Origin: Beverwykella pulmonaria
Taxonomy: Eukaryota; Ascomycota; Dothideomycetes; Pleosporales; Melanommataceae
Reading direction: 5' to 3'
DNA length: 64,000 nt
Assembly (NCBI GenBank): GCA_001599595.1
Contig: BCHH01000017.1
Span: 490,949-554,948 of the forward strand
In this document: positions 46,699-58,029 of the stretch, in pieces
Position numbering within the stretch: position 1 is the first letter of the stretch
Layout of the letters: each line of letters opens with the position of its first letter
Made by a program: the position numbers and the translations under genes
Notes under the pieces: model-generated
Database searches by the model: none
What the model was told of the DNA's origin: nothing
The model's input: only the letters and a program-made list of their open reading frames with translations

Positions 46699-48970
46699 TT
46701 TAGGGTTTGTGGGCGGCGGATTGGGCCTCGTGGCTGGTGTGAGGTCGCGGGGAAACTATTTCTTTTCGACAAATGAAGATTCTCGGGTAAAATTGCAGCA
46801 TAGAATCTGGTCCGTGCATAAAGCCTATGTGTTGGAAGGCATCCTCCTCTCCCAGCATTCTGTCTCGCACTGAAACGCCTTCCACCTGCATCCATAGTAT
46901 TAGCATTATTTTGTGCATCCCCATGCGAAGTCCCTGGTCCCAGCTCGTATCCTCGCGTATACTCAACCCTCTGCATCTATCCACTTGCTTCGTGATGACA
47001 GCTCACCTCCTGCGCCGGATTCACCTTTGTCAGACCTGGCTTCGGAGAGTTCCCTTGGAACCGTGTTTTGCCTATAGTACTCGCTGACGCAAGTTACGTT
47101 GACGGTGGGAGCTTCCCGCATAGAAAATTGCGTTGCTTCTTACCTTTTTCGAATTCACCTGTTTGCGCCATCCATCATCCACGGTAGACGTTTCGATGGT
47201 AAGTGATCTAGCTGCTGTGGGGCGGCGTTACCGAAGCAGGCGTTCTGAGGAGGTCGTTATGCTATTGGACCACTTTGAACCCTATCCCTCCGTTCTTGAA
47301 ATGGTCTTGCAAACAGATTTTGCCACCCATGCCGGTGAAGTAAAACGCCGCACTGCGAAAAGTCGCCTTTGTGTAGTTACTACAACAAATCTAATATTGC
47401 TTTCTTATGTAGAGAAATAATATTGTTATATGTTTGTAATTCCAATTTATATAGCAGTTTTTAATGTTATTATATCCAGAAAGGTTGATAGAAGGAGCTT
47501 GATGTTCGTTAACACCCTCGTGTTTAGTTTTGCATTGCGGGGTTGTTCTGCACAGCGTGCCACCCAGCATGTCACCTATGCAAAAGCAGGCGGGCTGACC
47601 CCTCTTGAACTGTGCGAGTCTGCTCAGCCTCGCAGCAACGCAAAAGAAGGCAAAGTTTTAGTAGCGAAAATTGAATCTTGAGACAGAAGCGGAGCTAAAT
47701 TTAGCACAAATCAGGTCTCTATGCAACTTAAACTCGAACATGCCACTAGTTAAAGTGAGAAGTAGACAACGGCGAAAATGCTTGGGTTGTGGTTAGCTAG
47801 CCAAAAGTAGAGGATGGTGTCACCAAAGTCGGATAGGAAACAAAGAGAACGGCCAGGCGTCCAAGGAATGGATACGTTATTTTCAGCTGAGCTAGATGAA
47901 GCGATATTTTACTGCGAAACGTTTACTAACTTCCTTTGCGGCGTCCTATCCGTGTGTGAACGCTTGCTAAGACCCACGAAGGCGATTTTACCTGGAAGAC
48001 AGTTATCAAACGCGCACCCATCGCTATGAACATTTTCTGACATTGCTATTCTCTATTGTGTCCCTGCTTTTAGCACTTTTTAAAACCACCCTACTACTCC
48101 TGAGAGCCTGCATATGCGAGTGGTACTAATAGTCGAAATATTTAAACTTTTCCTTACATCCTGCATTTGTATGTTGAAAATTTTGTTATATAACAATCTC
48201 ATGATAGGCTGCGCCCTAATTGGCCAACCCTGCTTACAGATCTGGCAAACGAGCTATGGCAGCAATTATGTATACGAGCTTTGGGTATACGGTAGTATAT
48301 CTACCAGTCCCTCATTTTCTTCTTCTCCTTAGGCCTTTCTTCTGTCAGTTTAGGTGCACTAAATATATCGAGCCTACGCACATGTACCTCAAAGATCTTC
48401 AATATTTTCGGGGTGAACCACCAGTCTCATGGGTTCATGAATGCTTAGTCTCCCTAAAGTATACTAGCTACATGCGGCTAGTGGTTCCCATACGCAATTC
48501 ATTACTTGGCAGCAAGTGAGCCGAGACACTCACAAGCTCAAGTTCAAGCTCAACTTGAGGATAAAACTGCCAACCCAAAAAAATTAGAACATTTTAAAAC
48601 ATGCGACAACCTTCACATGCTTCCAGAAGAAAGATAGACTTTGACTGTGTGCCCGCCTTCCCCGCACACAGCCCAATCAAGCCAAGGCCAAATTTGGGCC
48701 AATCGTTTATTTCTTCTACATTAGTCTCGTGGCCCAATATTCTGTGTTCAGCTCGATTGTGGCACTGTTTGTGGCCTCTAATTGGGATATCGTAGCCTAC
48801 GCTTCAGCCTCAGCAGGGCTAAGCCTGCGTGTTCGAATCTTGCTTTTTGGAGAATGACCCGGCCAGCACATCTTTCTTCCTTTCCGCGCGCCCTTTTTGT
48901 GCTCCTCACATTCCCTGAGAAACCGTTAAAATCGTACCATCATATTGAACGTTGATGAAAGGAATTCATC
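46699..48970. other. Intergenic, about 2.3 kb, nothing identified
   Basis: Upstream DNA of the divergent Bud22-like and cupredoxin-like genes, with AT-rich stretches after 47400. Scattered short frames are not protein-like. A possible T-arm-like GTGTTCGAATC at 48830-48840 has no matching tRNA. Confidence 0.4.
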
Positions 48971-50407
48971 ATGGTTACACCAATGAGGAGTTACGTACCA
49001 TATCTCTTTCTCATCGCGTCCTTGGCCACTTCAGCCGTCGCACAACTATCTTCTGTAGCTGCTATCACCCCCTCTCCAACAGCCTCCTCTGTTAGCGCAG
49101 TACAGACACATACAATCGATGTCGGAAACGGTGATCATAAATTCAGGCCGGAGGTCACTCAAGCAGAGATCGGAGATGTATATTTATTCCATTCCCGTAT
49201 GGCTTTCCCGGAATTGATAAGGCTCTAGATCATCGAGTTCCACTTCTTTCCACCAAATCACTCAGTTGTACGAGCAGAGTACCAGTATCCATGTATTCCA
49301 TATGAGATGACTGGGCGAGGAAAGGTTGGGTTTTTCTCCGGGTTTTATCCCGTTGATGCGGTATTGTCTGATGTACGTATACCGACAATCAATTTGATGC
49401 CATCTCTTATGACTAACTGCACCAGCCTCCTAAGTGGAGGATCAAAATTAATGACACCGACCCTATATTCTTTTACTGCTCTGCAAAAGGCTCATGTATC
49501 AACTACCAGATGGTTGGTGTAATCAACCCAGTACGTCTTATCTCATCGTTCCTTCTCCTATCCAAAGTGCTATCAAACGCCCATCTTGTCGTATACGTTG
49601 GGAGACGCGTAGCGCACTTAATCCTTCTATCCTTCTCATATAATGACTCACTCTTCTGTTCTGTTTAACTGACTGTCATAGAACGCGACGGTATCACTAG
49701 CCAACCAGAAAACGCTTGCTGGTAACTCCTCATATATGCTTCAACCAGGCGAGAGCTTCCCTGGAGAAGGTGGTCCTAGCTCCCTATTATCCTCAATTGG
49801 GACATCTACGGCTACATCCACGTCTTCTCCTTCTACGACCGCAACAGCAGTTACATCACCAAGCGCTACCCCGGCACCCACATCACGCCCAGTTTTATCA
49901 ACCGGCGCTATAATTGGCATAGCCATTGCCGGCTTTGCGATCCTTGCACTGGCTGCGGCCCTCTTCTTCTTTATTGGACGCTCCAAGACTCTAAAGCAGG
50001 AGGTAGATCGTCAGAACACAAATATACCGCCTCAGTCTCCAAGAGATACGCATTTTGCCTTTGTGTCACCAAAAAGCGATATCATATCGAACATGAGTTC
50101 CAGGAACAGCGCAGCTCCTTATGGGCACGATGCTGTAGAGCCGAATATACCGGAGTATTCATATTATAGCGCTGGGGTAGATAATGCACAAATGAATACC
50201 ACGACGGCGAGTCCGGGATCGGACAAGGGGTATGGGAGAAGTAGCGCGAATGTGATGTGAGTGTCCCATTTTACAACCCTGTTTCAGGTGTATGACTGAC
50301 AGTAGTGGATGAACAGTCCTGGAGCCCCACTCCGCCATCCTTCAGTTCTACTGAATCCTAACGCCCCTAAAGAGTTATATGCGCCGGATGGGCGGTATAT
50401 TGGATGA
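48971..50407 (+). CDS. Membrane-anchored cupredoxin-like extracellular serine-rich protein
   Basis: Five exons (48971-49177, 49229-49372, 49426-49530, 49682-50256, 50317-50407) join in phase to 373 residues. A signal peptide ends near AVAQ (about 25). A cupredoxin-like fold follows: HTIDVGNGDHKFRPE, EIGDIIEFHFFPPNHSV (likely copper His), YPCIPYE, and IFFYCSAKGSC...YQMVGVINP (Cys and Met in the right places). A Ser/Thr-rich stalk, one strong membrane helix (GAIIGIAIAGFAILALAAAL) and a cytosolic tail of about 105 residues end the protein. Many fungal relatives are GPI-anchored; this one has a true transmembrane helix and tail. Whether it binds copper is inferred. The last small exon adds NAPKELYAPDGRYIG; without it the protein would end at VM. 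Confidence 0.88.
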
Positions 50408-50907
50408 AATAAAGATTGTGGTGCGCTTGTGAGGTTTGAAGGCTGATAACAGGAATTTGATATTACCTAGAATGTATTAGTTCCTACGTCGCATAGCTAG
50501 GTTATAGTTTGACAGTTATCTATTAGAAAGAGATTCTATATCATTTTAATTATCAATATTATTTATTATCAGACGAGGTTCTGCACCACTTCCCTACCGC
50601 AACCGAAAAGGTACGGACCAATTTTTTATTTACATATACACAGTATAAACCATTGGTAACTAATTCCTGTTCCTTATTTACCTCTTTATTCCCCTATTGA
50701 CCAATTGAATTCCTGATGGAGAAACTCTCGTTCGATTTATGGAAGATATACTTTAAACATTGCGCTATTCCGAAAATTGGCACGAACCAGTGCTAGGACA
50801 ATAGCACATCAAGCGCAGAATGCCTGAAAATCTGGAAAGTCTACATGAAAAGAGCAAAAAGAAACACTAGGGGGAACGCTGTTCGCAGAAGCTCGCATAA
50901 GTAACAC
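50408..50907. other. Intergenic between convergent genes
   Basis: 3' flanks; AT-rich near 50510-50650. Nothing identified. Confidence 0.5.
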
Positions 50908-52620
50908 TCATGGGTTTATACCAAACATGCTACGCCGCCAAGAAAATTCCTCATCATCTGTTGCCTCTAATGTCAGGCTATTTTGAACACGACCAACTTC
51001 GAATGAAATCTGACCAAGATGAACGAATTCCAGGTCTGGGAAAGCTTTGGCATATTTGAGAGCTTCTGCACGCATAGACTGATGGTGCAAGTCCCAAGCA
51101 TTGTCACGTAGTTCGAGATAGCTTTTGTATTGGTATGGCTGGCCTCTGAGCAGGTAGGAATATGCGTCGCGCGAAAAAGAGACTCGTTTGAGGCTCCTCA
51201 AGGGTTTGAGATGATCGATGATGGTGTCATGGCTGACGGGCCAATCGTGTCGCCAACCAAGCTGGAAACCGGAACTTAGGTGGACGGCCTCTAGTGATGA
51301 GAGAGCTGCAAGAGCATCAAGTGACGAATTCGGAATGAGGTTTCCGTACCAGATCATGGAAAGCATTTTGAGTTGGGAGAAGGTCGTAAGTAGCGTTAAA
51401 ATGTGTTCGAGAAGTGTCGATGTCCCAGCGCCGTCGACAGCAAACGCCTTTAGTTGTGGATTCTTCTTCAAGAAATGAAGTGGGGAGTTTTCGGGAATGG
51501 CTTTATCAATAGAAGGGCCGAAATGTTCGAAATGATGTAGGAAATGATGTAGGATCAGAGTCTCCAGAGATGGAATTTCACCTTCGCGGTCCAGGAGCTC
51601 TCTAGTAGCCTGGTGACCATAGTTGACAGCCAGAGTGGACAGTCGAGTGCTTGTTAGAATGAGGCTTTTCAAAGCTGACTGATCAAGTTCCGTTTCCCAG
51701 GTGAGATCAAGCTGACGCAGCCGTGGAAACTGAAGAGAAAAAGACACCAAATCCTCTTTTTCGCTGTCCATAGCGCGGTGCGAAAGGGTTAAAACCTTGA
51801 GAGATGCTGAGCACAATCGTAGTAGAGTTTTCCAACTGTTTGAAGCATTGAGAGTAGGTGGGTTGTGGCCATCCACGGGGTGGGTGAATTCGAAATTGAA
51901 CCCGAAACTAACATCCAGTGTTTCAAGGGGCCATATTACAGAGTCATTCATGACCGGAACAATGTCTGTTAACTGCGTATCATTAAGCGAGAGGTGTCTG
52001 ATGGTGGATGCTGTCAGGTTGTTGAGGAGGGACTGGTTCCAATCGGACTGGCCCATATTTAACCATTCTAAGTGGACTAGACCAGAAATGACGAAAAGGA
52101 CATTTGGTCGGAAGACTTCTTTTAACTTTTTGCTTAATGCCCCTACGGAGGCTCGCCATTGCTGAATCTTATCCTCGTCTTCGTCGAACGCATCTTGGCT
52201 TGTATCCTCGATAGATCGACCCGGTTTTCGTGGTCTCAACGCGTCCATCTCTTTCCAATAACCATCATTGTTAACAACGACGCGTCGAATACATGCGCTC
52301 AGGGACATCGAAGATGTATGGCCGCCATTTTGACGTCTCTCAATGGTTTCTCGTTGAAGGATTCCAAGAATGTGTTCAGAACGAGGACTGGCGTCAAGCT
52401 TCACGGTCCGGAACTGACAGGACCGTGCCAGCTGCCGGCAGTCCGAGTTGACGAGCGCAAGCGATGCAAGAACGTCATCGCTCGTGGCTAAGTAGCTTAC
52501 GATAATAGTGAGGATTTCCACTGGGATCTTGAACAGCGGGCTGTTGTGCGCCGTCGCGGCCTTGCCTTCCATAACCCGGTCAAAGGTCAGCGGCGAAAGA
52601 AATTCGACATGGACACCCAT
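50908..52620 (-). CDS. F-box-like protein with leucine-rich repeats
   Basis: An intact single-exon gene of 570 residues from ATG 52620 (the frame is open further upstream but lacks an ATG and family features). An F-box-like segment at about 26-76 reads SPLFKIPVEILTIIVSYL...LASLALVNSDCRQLAR. The rest shows leucine-rich-repeat spacing: LVHLEWLNM, TIRHLSLNDTQL, WPLETLDVSFGF, SLKVLTLSH, LRQLDLTW, LKSLILTSTRLSTLAVNY and SLETLILHH. F-box proteins link substrates to the SCF (Skp1-Cul1) ubiquitin ligase; the LRR part would select the target. The target is unknown. An acidic patch (about 175-185) interrupts the region between F-box and LRR. Confidence 0.85.
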   Translation of the reverse strand: MGVHVEFLSPLTFDRVMEGKAATAHNSPLFKIPVEILTIIVSYLATSDDVLASLALVNSDCRQLARSCQFRTVKLDASPRSEHILGILQRETIERRQNGGHTSSMSLSACIRRVVVNNDGYWKEMDALRPRKPGRSIEDTSQDAFDEDEDKIQQWRASVGALSKKLKEVFRPNVLFVISGLVHLEWLNMGQSDWNQSLLNNLTASTIRHLSLNDTQLTDIVPVMNDSVIWPLETLDVSFGFNFEFTHPVDGHNPPTLNASNSWKTLLRLCSASLKVLTLSHRAMDSEKEDLVSFSLQFPRLRQLDLTWETELDQSALKSLILTSTRLSTLAVNYGHQATRELLDREGEIPSLETLILHHFLHHFEHFGPSIDKAIPENSPLHFLKKNPQLKAFAVDGAGTSTLLEHILTLLTTFSQLKMLSMIWYGNLIPNSSLDALAALSSLEAVHLSSGFQLGWRHDWPVSHDTIIDHLKPLRSLKRVSFSRDAYSYLLRGQPYQYKSYLELRDNAWDLHHQSMRAEALKYAKAFPDLEFVHLGQISFEVGRVQNSLTLEATDDEEFSWRRSMFGINP

Positions 52621-53321
52621 TTTTGTTTTATGTCTTGAACGGCAAGTGGGTTTATTATCGTATAGAAGAGGAGTTGTGAAGGGTGTCTGGTAAGGAAAGA
52701 AGAGTCGTGGGTGAACGCGGATAATATTCAGAAGTGACGTGGGCGCTAATGTGGTAGTGGCCAAGGCGCCAACACATTTTCAGTTGGTGGACGAAATGAC
52801 ACATCGCTTGACCCTCTGGCAACAAATAGGTGAGAAAATGCGTGAGTGGAAATCCGAGCTTAAAACCGTCACGTTGCCAGAGGGCAGAAGCTCAAGTTAA
52901 AAGTAATGTGAATCGAGGCTCTATGCTATTTAGATGTGACGGTGCTGCTTGCTAACTCAACCACACATCACATGAACACGAGTCAGGTATGATAGTGGCT
53001 GCGTGCAGCTTAACCACGTCATAACGGACGTGTATCAGTCACGCATGCCACACTCAGGACATGCTCGGTCGGCTTGCGCCCGGACCGTACCCCACTGTAT
53101 ATAGGATTGATTCCCCCAAGTGCCTCTTCTCTCCTCATCTTGGTGTAGCTGAAATAGAGCCTACTTATCCTATCAATGCCTCCCAGCATCCACGATAGTG
53201 AAGAACGTGCTCTTCATCACAGTGTAATTCTAAAGAGTTCTTTCTATATATTATCCCGTCTTAACTATGTAATGAAATAGTAGTAAAAATGAAGTAAAAA
53301 ATGGTTCAATAGCTAAGCTTA
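52621..53321. other. Upstream region of the F-box-like gene
   Basis: Promoter and flank up to the Fot1-like element. No gene. A short AT-rich zone at 53230-53300 borders the insertion. Confidence 0.45.
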
Positions 53322-55026
53322 ACGTATTCGATAAGCGAGCGGGCCAGACAAGCGAGTGGGCCACCTCACCAAAATACGTCAACACGTCAACTATTAACCA
53401 CCATGAGACGACAACACAACGCGCAGTCAATCTACAACGAAGGCAGAATATCTCTAGCTATATCAGCTATTAAGCGACACCAATTTCAGAGCGAGCGATG
53501 CGCTGCAGCAATGTACAATGTCCCCCGAACAACGCTTCAACGGAGACGCGCCGGAACAACTGCTCGACGCGATTGTGAGCCCAATTCAAAGAAGCTCACT
53601 AAGCTTGAGGAGTCTGTTATTATTCAACACATACTTGACCTGGATTCACGAGGATTTCCACCTAGACTTAGTGAGGTGCGAGATATGGCCAACAAACTAC
53701 TTGCTTAGCGCGCTGCTAGCCAGGTTAGCATTAAGTAGCCTAAGAACTTTGTTAAGCGCACCCCAGAGCTAAAAACACAATTTAATTAAAAGTACAATCG
53801 CCAGAGAGCTCTATGCGAAGATCCAGAGGTTATTGCGCCGTGGTTTGAGCTTGTACGCAATACAAAGGCAAAGTACGGCATTACAGATATAGACACCTAC
53901 AACTTTGACGAAACTAGATTCTAGATGGGCATTATATCAACAGGAATGGTTGTTACAGGCTCTGAGAGACGCAATTAGCCAAAAGTTCTACAGCTAGGTG
54001 ATTGTAAATGGGCTACAGTAATCTAAGGCGTTAATGCTTGTGGATGGGTGATCCCACCAAGGATTGTATAGTAGGTGTATATCGCCTGCTTCTTCTTAAT
54101 GGCCATGAGAGCCACACGTTGCAGGGATTTAAAGATATCTGCAAGGAGAACAATATTGTTACACTTTGCATGCCATCGCACGCGTCACATCTGCTACAGC
54201 CGCTTGATATAGGCTGCTTTGCGCTATTAAAGAAGGCATATAGGCGTAAAATTAAGAGCTTAATGCGCAACCACATTAATTACATCACCAAGGTAGAATT
54301 TCTACCAGCCTTCAAAGCAGCCTTCTACAATTTAATTACAAAGGATAATATTTGCGCAAGCTTCTAAGGCGCAGGCCTAGTACCACATAACCTAGAGGCT
54401 GTACTATTAAAGCTTAATGTTAGGCTTCAGACGCCGTCTCCTCCTGCTACAGAGGTCACCCAATAGGAATCAAAAACACCAAGCAACGCAGTTAAGCTAG
54501 GAGCTTAATCAAATCTAATTCGCAATCAGATTCAAAAGCATCAAGATAGTTCACCTACTTCAATTCTTGCATCGCTTGATCAGCTTGCTCGCGGCGCTAA
54601 GGCGATGATTCATTCAGGCATATTACTGCGTGATCAAGTTGCCCAACTTTAGAAGGCAAATGAAGCTGCAACAAAGCGTAGAGCGCGCAAAAGAAAGCGG
54701 ATACAGAAGCAAGGGACCCTAACAATAGGGGAGGGTGCTAATATTATTGCTCAAAAGGACGTTGATGTGCAGCTTGAAGGCGAAATGCGTCAAGGTAGGG
54801 CACGCTTAGGTGGTAACACGGCTCAACAGACACGCTGCAGCCGCTGCAAAGAAACAGGACACAATATTCGTACATGTCAGAAAGGTGCAGAAACTACTAT
54901 AGATTAATTTGCAAATTGTAGATAGTTTATATCTTCTCGCGTTGTAGAGTTATTGTGCTTAAGAGTCGTAAAATACTATCGGGGTGGCCCACTCGCTTGT
55001 CTGGCCCGCTCGCTTATCGAATACGT
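53322..55026 (+). mobile_element. Complete Fot1/pogo-like transposon, 1,705 bp
   Basis: Perfect 44-bp terminal inverted repeats (53322-53365 and 54983-55026, outer sequence ACGTATTCGATAAGCGAGCG) are flanked by TA duplications (53320-53321 and 55027-55028). Between them lies one transposase pseudogene. The element is full-length at its ends although its gene is broken and has lost part of its middle. Confidence 0.95.
53403..54907 (+). pseudogene. Fot1-like DDE transposase, multiply disrupted
   Basis: The order is an N-terminal helix-turn-helix pair (MRRQHNAQSIYNEG..., CAAAMYNVPRTTLQRR, then KLTKLEESVIIQHIL); the first DDE motif TYNFDETRF*MG; KVLQLGDCKWATVI*GVNACGW; the second motif reading LLLLNGHESH; the third LLQPLDIGCFALLKKAY; and a C-terminal CCHC zinc knuckle CSRCKETGHNIRTC. 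Stops lie where the family has Gln (F*M, N*PK, I*GV), matching CAA/CAG to TAA/TAG. The second catalytic Asp is Asn (GAT to AAT type). About 60 residues are missing near 54045-54070, where the frame also shifts. All these changes mean no activity from this copy. RIP is the likely cause of the point changes. Confidence 0.92.
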
Positions 55027-55173
55027 TAATGGGACATAAATATTGTAATTTTGTTTTGATCGCCTGAGGATCTGAATGACTGATCTTACAGCTCCGTATA
55101 CCGAAACCCGACTTCATCAACAGCGGTAGTATATCTCAAGTTGGATAGATACCTAAATATTGCCATAGTGCAG

Positions 55174-56217
55174 CTAATTGAAAGAAATAGTTGTACCCTC
55201 CGGTCTTGCCATGTCTTTGGTGTAGCTAACACCATGAACCTTCAAACCCTGAGCATTGAGCAGCGTAATTGTCCCACCTTGGTTAGAAAGTGGGCAGTCA
55301 GGGACCTCGAATTTCTCTCTACTTCCAGGAGATAATACAGCTCCATCTGCTAGCTTTTGGGACGAGTTTGATTTGTTGATAAGAGACCATCCAGTCAAAT
55401 CTACGGTGATGGCCGTGCGATTTAACAAGGTTACGGTTTCAGGTGCAACTCCAGGTTGATTGTCGGGTCCTTTGGGATTGACCAACGCTTCGGTGATCAA
55501 CACAGGACGGTCACCAAGCTCATTTTTCTCCCGTTCTTCAGGATTTTTGTCAGTGTCGAGAAATTCCGCCCATGTTAAGTAACCCTGAGAAGGTATCGGG
55601 TACCCAGCCTTGTCACCATTGTCTCCCGTATGTACTGCCTGCGATGCAAAGCCGATAAAAACACCCTCCCAGTGGTCTTCGAACTGGATGATAAGACCTC
55701 CATCATGATAGACACCGTTGTCGCGCGCCCATTTTTGCGGATTGCCTTGATTCATATGGACGTTGTGAATGCCTTTGCCATCTCCGAACCTAGAACCGAA
55801 GATGTAGACGGCAGCCGTGCTCGAAATTGCGCGGTCAATGATGGGTTTAAGAAAGTCAAGGATATCGTTATTTTCTCCCGGGATATCATGTGGTAGCAGC
55901 GCGCCGGATTGGCGTTGGAAGAGATTGGACCGGATGTAATCCAGTGCCAGTTCATCGGTGGCATGCAGCCCATGGAAGCCAGGACTCAGACTGGCTAGAC
56001 CCTCGATGACTGGGTGACGGAAAATGGGAACAGTCCAGAAAACCAAGCGCGATTCGGATTGGTCACCTGATTTAATGTTGATCGCTGCTTGCCCTTCTCT
56101 AGGTTCATTGTCGTTATAGTACAATTTAAGATGAGGGGATCTAGAGTCCTGCTCATCGGTTTCGTAAGTGTATCTTGTGGGTTTGGCCTTCCAGACGCCG
56201 TAGTTTTCGACAGGCAT
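55174..56217 (-). CDS. DUF2278 (YukJ-like) protein with C-terminal lamin-tail-like domain
   Basis: An intact single-exon gene of 347 residues from ATG 56217 (MPVENYGVWKAKPTRYTYE). The first 215 residues fit the DUF2278 family: YGVWK start, HLKLYYND, AAINIKSGD, ESRLVFW, LDYIRSNLF, then AAVYIFGSRFGDGKGIHNVHMNQGN and DGGLIIQFEDHWEGVFIGFASQAVHTGD. Residues about 240-347 fit a lamin-tail-type beta domain: ITEALVNPKGPDN, ETVTLLNRTAITVDLTGWSLINKSN and GTITLLN. This pairing is known mainly from bacteria, so an old bacterial origin is possible. No function is established for DUF2278; intracellular, no signal peptide. The frame is open upstream but ATG 56217 starts at the family's first conserved residues. 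Confidence 0.87.
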   Translation of the reverse strand: MPVENYGVWKAKPTRYTYETDEQDSRSPHLKLYYNDNEPREGQAAINIKSGDQSESRLVFWTVPIFRHPVIEGLASLSPGFHGLHATDELALDYIRSNLFQRQSGALLPHDIPGENNDILDFLKPIIDRAISSTAAVYIFGSRFGDGKGIHNVHMNQGNPQKWARDNGVYHDGGLIIQFEDHWEGVFIGFASQAVHTGDNGDKAGYPIPSQGYLTWAEFLDTDKNPEEREKNELGDRPVLITEALVNPKGPDNQPGVAPETVTLLNRTAITVDLTGWSLINKSNSSQKLADGAVLSPGSREKFEVPDCPLSNQGGTITLLNAQGLKVHGVSYTKDMARPEGTTISFN

Positions 56218-57587
56218 GATACAGAAGGTTGGAACTAAAGGGTGAGAGAAAAGGTAGATCGTTGTCAAAGTTGATGAATAGGAAAGAAAGAGAAGGGCGT
56301 GAATATTGATAGCGCTGTAGGACCAAAATATGTCCTGGGTGAACGATTTCAAGGGTTTAAATACTGTATGCCTGACTCTCGGCTTCTCAGCTATAGCATC
56401 GTATCTGTAGTCACCTGGGAGATTTAGACGGTTCCCTTTCACCCAGTAGAACATTCAGAGTGACATAGCATGACTTGATGGCTTGGAAGAAGAATATTGA
56501 GCTGAGAGTAATGGCTGACCATCTTCCGCAAGAGGCTGATATCAGCTGAACTTGGCGGATGAACCTGGCTGGCTTGGCTCAGGCTTCAGCCCAATCGTCG
56601 CTCATGTACCACGACCACAACAGTATGATCCAAAAAGAATCTCTTAGGTTGGGCGTATTGTTGAGTCGTAATGAGTGCTTTTCTAGATTCAGTCTCAAAT
56701 GAGCGATTTCTGTAGTAAAATCCTTCATCTCAACCACACAATACTGAAAGGGAATATTGGCATGAATCCACATGCTACGAAAATGAACAGCAAGTCAATA
56801 ACAAATGGAACCGTTTTTCTTCAATATAATTTTATATCTCACGACCAACATTTAGAAATGGGCTGAGGAGCGTGAGAGGGTAGGCGATGGTATCGTTTTA
56901 GATAAATGTACAGCTCGAGTTTATAGCGACCTGGCCATGTAGCATCTTCCCGGGTGGCGAATACAAGGCTGCGTCCTATCTACTTTGTGAGCGCCGGTCT
57001 ACGAAGAGTTGTTGCGTAAGCATCCTAAGTCCAGCCTCTCGAGTCCGCTTAACAAAGCTTGCAAAGATTTAGATTTCTCAAATTGCTTGAAGGTTGTGTA
57101 CTTATTAGTTGTGACAAGAAAATAATGAACCCAGATAGCCGTTTTGTATATAGTTGGTTATTGTGTTTGATATTTGATCTTGAGCGATCTAACTTCCAAC
57201 GGTGCCCGGACGTCGACGCCAATGCCAACGTAAACAGAGTAGAATATTGCACAGCCTCACAAAGTTGCATATTGGCTATCGCAATGGATCGCGGTTCAAC
57301 AACTAGGCGTTTTGGTTGACCCAGCAACAGCTCTACGCAACTGCTAAGACTAGGACATGTGATGCAACCAATGGTACGACCATACTAGGTCAAGTACAGT
57401 TATCGCTCCTGCACTGCCTAGTCTAATATTTAGCTTCTATAGATACTGTCGGTAACCCCGAGGTTATTCACGGTCACAGTAGAGGTAATCGACTGGTTGA
57501 ATGTATTACCACGTAGCAGTGGGCTCCAATACCGTAGTATTAGTGTCCTGCTTGTGTGGTGATGATATTCTTAAGGTTCTAAGATAC
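56218..57587. other. Intergenic
   Basis: Promoter of the DUF2278 gene, then AT-rich DNA without supported genes. Confidence 0.45.
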
Positions 57588-57731
57588 GAGGATCCTTGAG
57601 GATCCTTGACTCAGAAAGCTGATCACGTGACTGCCGAGGATCCTTGAGGATCCTTGACTCAGAAAGCTGATCACGTGACTGCCGAGGATCCTTGAGGATC
57701 CTTGACTCAGAAAGCTGATCATGTGACTGCC
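57588..57731. repeat. 48-bp tandem repeat, three copies, with CACGTG sites
   Basis: Units start at 57588, 57636 and 57684. Each has GAGGATCCTT twice followed by GACTCAGAAAGCTGATCACG and TGACTGCC. Copies 1 and 2 contain TCACGTGA; copy 3 has TCATGTGA, one C-to-T change. Two further sites, TCACGTGA and TCATGTGA, follow just downstream (to about 57780). CACGTG is the E-box bound by bHLH factors such as Cbf1 and Pho4. Confidence 0.93.
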
Positions 57732-57891
57732 GCCAGAGCGGGGAAATCACGTGATATCAACGCTGAGAAATCATGTGATACCAACAGATACACTCCTATT
57801 ATAAATTAACTACTAGTAGTATTTAAGCTACTATAGCCGCCTAGATTAGCTGCGCCGTTAGACTAAAATTTTCATGTCCTCTAGAAAAGAA

Positions 57892-58024
57892 TGTAACGGT
57901 TTAAGCTTGTCCAGATGTAGCTAATTGATCTTGATCAGACGGTTTATAAGCTGCTCTGACTTGATTTGTCCCAGAACAACGCAGTCGCCATATGATTATC
58001 GTCCCCCATCAGAAAACCCTTACA
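57892..58024 (+). repeat. Solo LTR, Ty1/copia type (copy 3)
   Basis: A 133-bp copy from TGTAACGGTTTAAGC to AAAACCCTTACA, flanked by a perfect 5-bp duplication AAGAA (57887-57891 and 58025-58029). No internal element sequence adjoins it. Confidence 0.93.
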
Positions 58025-58029
58025 AAGAA

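Noticed and set aside
48780..48860. tRNA-like GTGTTCGAATC motif
   Set aside because: The T-stem is imperfect and no matching 5' acceptor, D-arm or anticodon arm was found upstream.
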